NCBI GenBank assembly: GCA_947444305.1
Contig: CANEZP010000009.1
Location: 1-64,000 of the forward strand
Length of the DNA stretch: 64,000 nt
Direction: 5' to 3'
Origin: Pseudobdellovibrionaceae bacterium
GTDB taxonomy: Bacteria > Bdellovibrionota > Bdellovibrionia > Bdellovibrionales > UBA1609
Shown here in pieces: positions 1 through 9,000 of this stretch (positions within the stretch are counted from its first letter, which is position 1; every line of letters starts with the position of its first letter). Position numbers and translations under genes: made by a program. The notes beneath the pieces were generated by a model that was given only the letters and a program-made list of their open reading frames with translations, ran no database searches and had not been told where the DNA came from.

Positions 1-3000
1 CAAGGAACCGGCGCCGCGCCCGCGACGATCACCATCAGCAACGGTGCGACTTTCAATTTCGGCACGGTCGCTAACGGTTCATCGCAAGATCAATCTTTTA
101 CGCTGACGAACGACGGGGGCGTGCCCGCTTCGAGCATGACCGGTACCGGGCTTAGTGCACCGTTCTCGTTTAAGGGTGGATCGTATCCGGGCACCGGCGG
201 AACATGCGGCGCGGTCTTGAACGCGGCCGGCACGTGTACCGTCGTGGTGAACTACAATCCTTCGACGATCAACACCCACAGCGGGCAGTTCGACATCAAT
301 TACAACAACGGTTTGATCGCGCAGACTTCATCACGCGCCGTTCAGGGGACCGCGGTTGCTCCGGCCTCGTTATCATTTAGCGACGGACCGACTTACGATT
401 ACGGAATTCTCGCCACGGGCGGCTCGGCCGACAAGATCTTTACCGTCACTAACGGCGGGGCCTTCGCCGCTTCATCGATGAACGGCGCCGGTTTAGTCGC
501 TCCGTTCTCGTACAAGGGCGGATCCTATCCCGGTACCGGCGGAAATTGTGGAACGACCTTAAACGCCGCCGCGACTTGCACGGTTGTCGTGACTTACGCT
601 CCTTCATCGACAGGTGTGCAAAGCGGCACGATGACCCTGGCGTACTACGACGGCGCGAACAATCAATCGGCGACCCGCGCGGTTCAAGGAACGGGCGCGA
701 ATCCCGCGACGTTAACGATCAGCGACGGCGCGACTTATAACTTCGGAACGGTCGCGAGCGGTTCGAGCAGCGACAAATCGTTCATCGTCACGAACACCGG
801 CGGCGTGCCGGCGACGGGCGTTAGCGGTGGCGGTTTAAGCGCTCCGTATTCTTTCAAAGGCGGAACCTTCCCCGGTACGGGCGGAACGTGTACTTCGACG
901 GCGACCGCCGGCGCGACCTGTTCGATCGTCGTTACGTTTAATCCGACCACGATCGCCACGCATAGCTCACAAATCGATATCGCTTACACGAACGGCGTTA
1001 GCGCGCAGAGTGTTTCGCGTCCCGTAACCGGTACCGCCGTCGCTCCGGCCACGATCACGATTAGTGACGGTACGACGTACAACTTCGGAACACGCGCGAA
1101 CGGCTCATTGACCGACAAAACTTTTACGCTCACGAATACGGGTTCGTTCGCGGCGAGTACGGTCGGCGGTAACGGCTTGACCGCACCATATTCTTTCAAA
1201 GGCGGAGCGTACCCGGGCACCGGCGGAAATTGTGCTTCGACCATGGCGCCTTCCGCCACTTGCACGATTGTCGTAAGCTTCGCGCCGACATCGACGGGCA
1301 CGCACAACGGACAAATCGACATCAATTACAACAACGGCGTCACCGGGCAAACCAGCTCACGCGGCGTGACCGGCGTCGGCGCGCCTCCGGCCACTTTAGC
1401 GATCAGCGACGGAACGACTTTCAACTTCGGTACGAAAGCCACCGGTTCATCGACCGACAAAAGTTTCACCGTCACGAACACCGGTGGCATCGACGCGACG
1501 TCGATCACGACCGGCGGCTTGAGCGCACCTTTAACTTTCAAAGGCGGAACTTATCCCGGCTTAGGCGGAACCTGTTCGACGACGATCGCGGCTTCGGCGG
1601 CGTGTACGGTCGTCGTCACTTACGCACCGGTCGGCACGGGCGCGCATAGCGCTTCGATCGACTTCACTTACAACGACGGCGTGACCGCGACGCAAACTTC
1701 TTCGCGACCGTTAAGCGGTACGGGCGCGGCCCCCGCGACGATTACGATCAGCGACGGTACGACCTATAACTTCGGTTCGATCGCCAACGGCGGTATGGCC
1801 GACAAAACTTTCACTCTGACCAACACGGGCGGCGTCAACTCTACCGCGATGGGCGGCTCGGGCCTAGCGGCACCGTTTACGTTCAAAGGCGGATCGTATC
1901 CCGGTACCGGCGGAAGTTGCACCGGCGTCTTGAACGCCGCGGCGACGTGTACGGTTGTCGTGAATTTCGCGCCGACTTCGGCGGGCTTGCAAAGCGATAC
2001 GATGAACATCACGTACAACAACGGCGTGAGCGGTCAAACATCCTCGCGTGATCTCGACGGAACGGGCGTTGCGCCGGCCTTGCTGACGATCAGCGACGGC
2101 CCGACTTACGATTACGGTGCGGTCGTTGCGACGGCGAGCAAAGACAAAACGTTTACGGTTACGAACAGCGGCAGCCTCGCGGCGCTCACAATTGTGGGCA
2201 CCGGCATCACAGCTCCTTACACCTTCAAAGGTGGCAGCTATCCCGGTACCGGCGGAACTTGCGGCGGTACGCTGAACGCATCGATCTCATGTACCATCGT
2301 CGTAACGTTTACGCCCTCGGTGACCGGTTCATTCAACGCGACCGTCGCTCTTAATTACAACGACGGCGCGCAAAATCAGTCGGCGACCCGCGATTTGCAA
2401 GGTGCGGGCGCAACGCCGGCGAGCATTACGATCAGCGGCGGCCCAACGTACAGTTTCGGCTCGGTCGCGAACGGTTCCTCGAACGACGCGACTTTGACTT
2501 TAACGAATGGCGGCGGTGTACCGGCGACCGCGATGGCGGGCACCGGTCTTTCGGCTCCGTACACGTTCAAAGCCGGTTCTTATCCCGGCACGGGCGGAAC
2601 ATGTTTAACCACGTTGAATGCCGGCGCGACGTGCACGATCGTGGTGAACTACAATCCTTCGACGATCGCGACTCATCCCGCGACGGTTTCGATCGGGTAC
2701 CAAGACGGATTAAATACGCAGTCGGCAACGCGTAACTTGACCGGTACCGCGGTCGCGCCCGCATCGCTCACCTTGAGCGACGGTCCCACTTACGATTTCG
2801 GAACGCTGGCGACCGGCGCGGTCCTCGACAAAACTTTTACCGTCACCAATGCCGGCAGCTTCGCGGCTTCGGGTATCGGCGGCAACGGGCTAACCGCTCC
2901 GTTCACTTTTAAAGGCGGCGGCTTCCCGGGTACGGGCGGTTCGTGTACGGGAACATTGAACGCGGGCGCATCGTGTACCCTCGTAGTTCGCTGGGCGCCG

Positions 3001-6000
3001 GTTGCGACCGGCGTGCAAAGCGGTACGTTTAACGTGACCTATTTCAACGGCGCTTCAAACCAAACTTCTTCGGGCAACGTCACCGGTACCGGCGCCGCGC
3101 CAGCAACGCTGACGATCAGCGACGGAGCGACTTACAATTACGGAAGTTTCGCGACGGGCACGAACAACGATAAATCGTTTACCGTAACGAACTCGGGTGG
3201 TGTTACCGCCTTGAGCATCAGCGGTGGTGGCTTAAGCGCGCCGTACACTTTCAAAGGTGGAACTTTCCCCGGTACGGGCGGAAACTGTACCGCGACACTT
3301 TCCGCTTCGGCCGCGTGTACCATCGTCGTCACTTACTCACCGACGGTCGCCGGTACGCAAAGCAGCCAAATTGACGTGACCTACAACGACGGCGTGGCTT
3401 CGCAAACGACCAGCCGCCCCGTGACGGGAACGGCGCTCGCTCCGGCCAACATCACGATCAGCGACGGCACGACATACAACTTCGGCACGCGCGCCAATAC
3501 GTCGTCGACGGATAAGACATTCACGCTAACGAACGCCGGAAGCTTCCCCGCAACGACGATGACCGGCAACGGTTTGTCGGCGCCGTATAGTTTCAAAGGC
3601 GGATCGTATCCCGGCACGGGCGGAAATTGTTCGACGACGCTCGCGGCCTCCGCCGTTTGTACGGTCGTCGTTACCTTCAGCCCGACGGCGAGCGGAACCT
3701 ACAACGGTCAATTCGACATCGGTTACAACAACGGCGTGACCGCGCAAACTTCATCGCGCCAAGTGACCGGCGTCGGCGCGCCCGCCGCGACGTTCTCGAT
3801 CAGCGACGGAGCGACCTACACTTACGGCACACGCGCCACCGGCTCATCGACCGACAAGACCTTCACCGTTACGAATTCGGGCGGCATCGATGCGACTTCG
3901 GTGTCGGTCGCGGCGCTTTCGGCACCGTTCGCTTTCAAAGGCGGACCGTACCCAGGCACCGGCGGAACATGCACATCGACGCTGACGGCTTCGAACACTT
4001 GTACGATCGTAGTGACTTACGCACCGACCGGCACGGGTACGCAATCGGATACGATCAGCGTCACTTTCAACGACGGCGTTACCGCTTCGCAAACCAGCAC
4101 GCGCGCCTTAACGGGTACGGGCGCCGCGCCCGCGGCGATTACGATCAGCGACGGCGCGACATATAACTTCGGTACGGTCGCGAACGGCGGATCGAGCGAT
4201 AAATCATTTACGGTCAACAACACCGGCGGCGTTACCGCGACTTCGGTCGGCGGCGGCGGGCTCGCGGCTCCGTTTAATTTCAAAGGTGGATCGTTCCCCG
4301 GTACCGGCGGAAACTGCACGACGTCGCTAAACGCGGGTGCCGCATGTACGGTCGTCGTCACTTTCGCACCGACGGTTTCGGGCGTGCAAAACGATGCAAT
4401 CGACATCACTTTCAACAACGGCGTCGTCGGCGGCCAAACTTCGTCGCGCGCGGTCACCGGAACGGGCGTCGCGCCCGCGGTTCTCGATATCAGCGATTCA
4501 CCCGGTTACGATTTCGGCGCGGTCGTTGCGACGGGCAGCGCGGATAAAACTTTGACCATCACGAACAGCGGTCAACTCGTGGCTTCGAGCATCGCCGGCA
4601 CCGGTTTTAGCGCACCGTTCTCTTTCAAAGGCGGAACGTATCCCGGTTCGGGCGGAACTTGCGGTGGAACTTTGAACGGCGGTCTGTCGTGTACGGTCGT
4701 CGTCACTTTTAATCCGTCGGTCACCGGGTCATACTCGGGCTCGATGAACATCGCCTACTTCGACGGCGCTTCGAACCAAAATTCGACCCGCAGTGTACAA
4801 GGTGTCGGCGCTACGGCGGCTTCGATTACGATCAGCGACGGCGCGACATATAACTTCGGAACGGTCGCGAACGGTTCCTCACAAAATAAAACGTTCACGT
4901 TAACGAACGGCGGGGGCGTGATGGCCACGGCGATGAGCGGGAACGCTTTGACCGCGCCGTATTCATTCGTCGGCGGAACTTACCCCGGCACGGGCGGAAC
5001 TTGTTTAACCACGCTGAACGCGGCGGCAACTTGTACGGTCGTCGTGAATTACAATCCTTCGACGATCGCGACCCACAACGCAACATTGAGCATCGCTTAT
5101 ACCGACGGTCTCACCGGTCAGAACGCCACCCGCGCCGTAACCGGAACGGCCGTCGCGCCCGCATTGCTCACGATAAGCGACGGCACGACTTATGATTTCG
5201 GTACGCTCGCTACGGGCGCGACCGCCGACAAAACATTCACGATCACGAACACGGGCACGTTCACCGCCAGTGGCATGAACGGCTCGAACTTGAACGCACC
5301 TTTCACGTTCAAAGGCGGATCTTACCCAGGTCTCGGCGGTTCATGTACGGCCACGCTTAACGGAGGCAGCTCGACTTGTACGGTCGTCGTCACTTACGCG
5401 CCGACCAGCACCGGCACGCAGTCGGGCACGATGCAGATTTCGTACAGCAACGGCGCGAGCGGCCAAGTCTCTTCACGCGGCGTAACCGGAACGGGCGCGG
5501 CGCCCGCACTTCTTAATATCAGCGACGCGGGCTTCACCTACGGAACGGTTGCGAACGGTTCGAGCAACGACAAATCATTTACCGTCACCAACGCCGGTGG
5601 CGTGACCGCGACCGCGATGACCGGCGGCGGCCTGGCCGTACCGTTCAGCTTTAAAGGTGGATCGTACCCGGGCACGGGCGGTAACTGCACGACGACGCTC
5701 GCGGCTTCGACGACTTGTACGATGGTCGTTACCTTCAACTCAAGCTCGACCGGTACCTACAACGACACGATCGAATTGGATTACTTCAACGGCGCGAGCT
5801 CACAACAATCGCTGCGCGCGATTAACGGTATCTCGCAAGCACCGGCTTCGCTCACGATCAGCGACGCGGTCACTTACAATTTCGGTAACGTCGCTAACGG
5901 CGGCACGGCCGAAAAAACTTTTACGGTCACCAACGGCGGTGGTTTCGCGGCGCTGAGCATGACCGGTTCGGGTCTCGCGGCTCCGTTCACGTTCAAAGGT

Positions 6001-9000
6001 GGACCGTATCCCGGTTCAGGCGGAACTTGCGGCGGATCTTTAACCGGCGGCCAAACGTGTACCGTCGTTGTGAGTTATTCGCCGACCTCAATCGGTTCGC
6101 ATTCGAGCACGCTGACCGTTCCGTACAACGACGGCTCAAGCGCGCAAAGTGCCTCACGCCCGGTTCAGGGTGTAGGCGCGGCGCCGGCCTCGCTCACGAT
6201 TTCGGACGGCGCGACGTTTAACTTCGGAACGGTTGCGAGCGGTTCGACCAACGACAAAACTTTCACGCTGACCAACAACGGTGGCGCGATGGCCTCGACG
6301 GTTTCGGGCACCGGCTTGTCGGCTCCGTACTCTTTCAAAGGCGGATCGTTCCCGGGCACCGGCGGCACGTGTACGACTACGCTCAATCCTTCAACGAGCT
6401 GTACGTTTGTCGTTAATTACGCGCCTGGAAGTGTCGCGACTTCGAACGGTACGATCACGGTTAGCTACAACGACGGCGTGAATCCGCAATCCTCCACGCG
6501 CGCGATCACGGGTACGTCGGTGTCGGCGGCGGTCATCACGATCTCGAACGGGCCGACTTACGATTTCGGTACGATCGCGAATGGCGCAACGGCCGAGATG
6601 ACTTTCACGGTCACCAATACCGGAACGTTCACTGCAAGTTCACTCGGCGGCGCCGGCTTGATTGCACCGTTCACATTTAAGGGCGGAACTTATCCCGGTA
6701 CGGGCGGAACTTGTAATACGTCATTGAGCGGAAGCAACGCCACTTGTACCGTGATCGTAGTGTTCGCGCCCGGCACCACCGGCTCAAGTTCATCACCGCT
6801 GCAAATCGGCTACAACAACGGCGCGAGTGTGCAGCAATCGTCAATCACGGTTTCCGGCACGAGCGCCGGCCCGGCGGTGTTGACGGTGAGCGACGGCCCC
6901 GGCAATTACTCGTTCGGTACGGTCGCAACGACGACGACTAAAGACAAAGTATTTACGATCAACAATTCCGGCGGCGTAACCGCGACCGCGCTTTCGGGCG
7001 GCGGTCTTTCGCTCCCGTTCCGTTTCAAAGGCGGAACATTCCCGGGTACGGGCGGATCATGTTTGACGACCCTCGGCGCCGGCTTAAATTGTACGGTCGT
7101 CGTGAATTACGCTCCGACCGCGAACGTGACTTCGACGCAAACGATGAGCATCGGTTACACCGACGGCGTCACCACGCAGAGCGCGACCCGCGGCGTGACC
7201 GGTACGGGCGCTGCGCCCGCATCGCTAACCAGCAATCCGACGAGCTACAGCTTCGGCAGCCAGCCCGTCGGCGCGGTTGCGGAAACGACCTTCTCGATCA
7301 CCAACGGTGCGGCGACGATTTCCGCCACTTCGGTCGTGATGAACGGCTTGAACAACGGCTTCGCGTTCAAAGGCGGATCATTCCCCGGTACGGGCGGAAA
7401 CTGCGGGACGACGATCACGGCCGGCTTGTCGTGTAACGTCGTCCTCACTTACACGCCGAGTGGTTCGGGTACGCAAAGTAGCGCGCTCAACATTTCATAT
7501 AACGACGGCGCCGCGACCCAGAGCTTCTCGGTCAGCGTGGACGGGGTTGCGACTTCGGCCGCGTTGCTGACGATCTCTGACGGCACGACGTTCTCCTACG
7601 GAACGGTTGCGCAAGGTTCGACGAACGACAAAACGTTTACGATCACCAACTCGGGCGGGGTTCCCGCAACGACGCTCGCACCCGCCTCGTTTAGCGCACC
7701 GTATTCATTCAAAGGCGGATCGTATCCCGGTACGGGCGGAACGTGTACGACGGTTCTCGGCGCGAGTCCCTCGAACGTTTGTACGGTCGTCGTCACTTAC
7801 GCACCCACCACGATCGCGACGCACAACGCGACTTTGACGTTGAATTACAACGACGGTCTCGCCGCGGCTTCGGCCACGCGCGCGATCACGGGTACGGGCG
7901 CGGCGCCGGCTTTGCTCACGATCAGCGACGGCCCGACTTACGATTTCGGTTCGGGTAACTATACGAACATCGTTTATACGAAAATGTTTACGGTCACGGC
8001 GAGTGGTTCGTTCACCGCGACCAGCATGGCCGGCGGCAGCACATTGACCACGCCGTTCGCATTCAAAGCCGGTTCGTATCCCGGCACGGGCGGAAACTGT
8101 ACGACTTCGTTAGCCACAGGCGGAACTTGCACGATCGCGGTCACTTACTCGCCGACTTCGGCCGGTACGGATTCTTCGACCGTAACGTTGAACTACAACA
8201 ACGCCGCGATGAGCACGACCACGACCCGCGCGGTCGTCGGCTCGGCGCTTCTGTCGATCGCACCGGCCCCGCCCGCGGCGCCGACTCTTTCGATCACCGC
8301 GTTCTCTTCCGTCAACGTAGCGTTCACCGTTCCCGCGAGCGGCACGCAGCCGATGTCTTATAAGATTTTGAAATCGACGACGACCGGTACGGGTTTCACG
8401 CAGGTCGGTGTTGATTACAGTTCGACCGACACGCTGACCTACGTCGACGCCGCCGTCACCGCGGGTACGATTTATTACTACAAAATCCGTGCGACCGGTC
8501 CCGGCGGAACGTCGGACTCGGCCGAATCAACGGTTGTCCCGATGGGCTCGTTCAGCATTTCGAGCGTCGGTACCGGCGATCGTTCATTACTCGTCGCGTG
8601 GACCGCTTCGGCCGGCGCGACGAACTACACCGTTCGTTACGGCACGGTTAGCGGTTCGTGGCCGACCGTCGCGACCACCGTGGCTACCGGAACCGGCTAT
8701 ACAATCACCGGCTTGACCGCGGGCACGACTTACTACGTAAACGTTTACGCCACCAATGCCAAAGGCTCGGTCGTGAATGCTTCGGGCGAATATCCCGGCG
8801 TGCCCAAAGCGGTGCCGGTGAATTTCGCCAAAGCGGCACGCGCCGACTCAATGTGTTCAAGCTTATCGAACGGTATGCTCAAGTGCTGGGGCCGCGCGGC
8901 TTTCGGTATGTTGGGTAACGGTTCCGAAGTCGCGGTCGGGGACGATCCGGATGAAGTCGGCGATTTCGCGCAGCCCGCGCTCCTCGGTGCCGGTCGTACG

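Noticed and set aside
19-8250. Regular repeats that could suggest a CRISPR array or other non-coding satellite
   Set aside because: The repeats are ~342 bp, in one open frame, diverged at DNA level but conserved at protein level, so they are coding domains.
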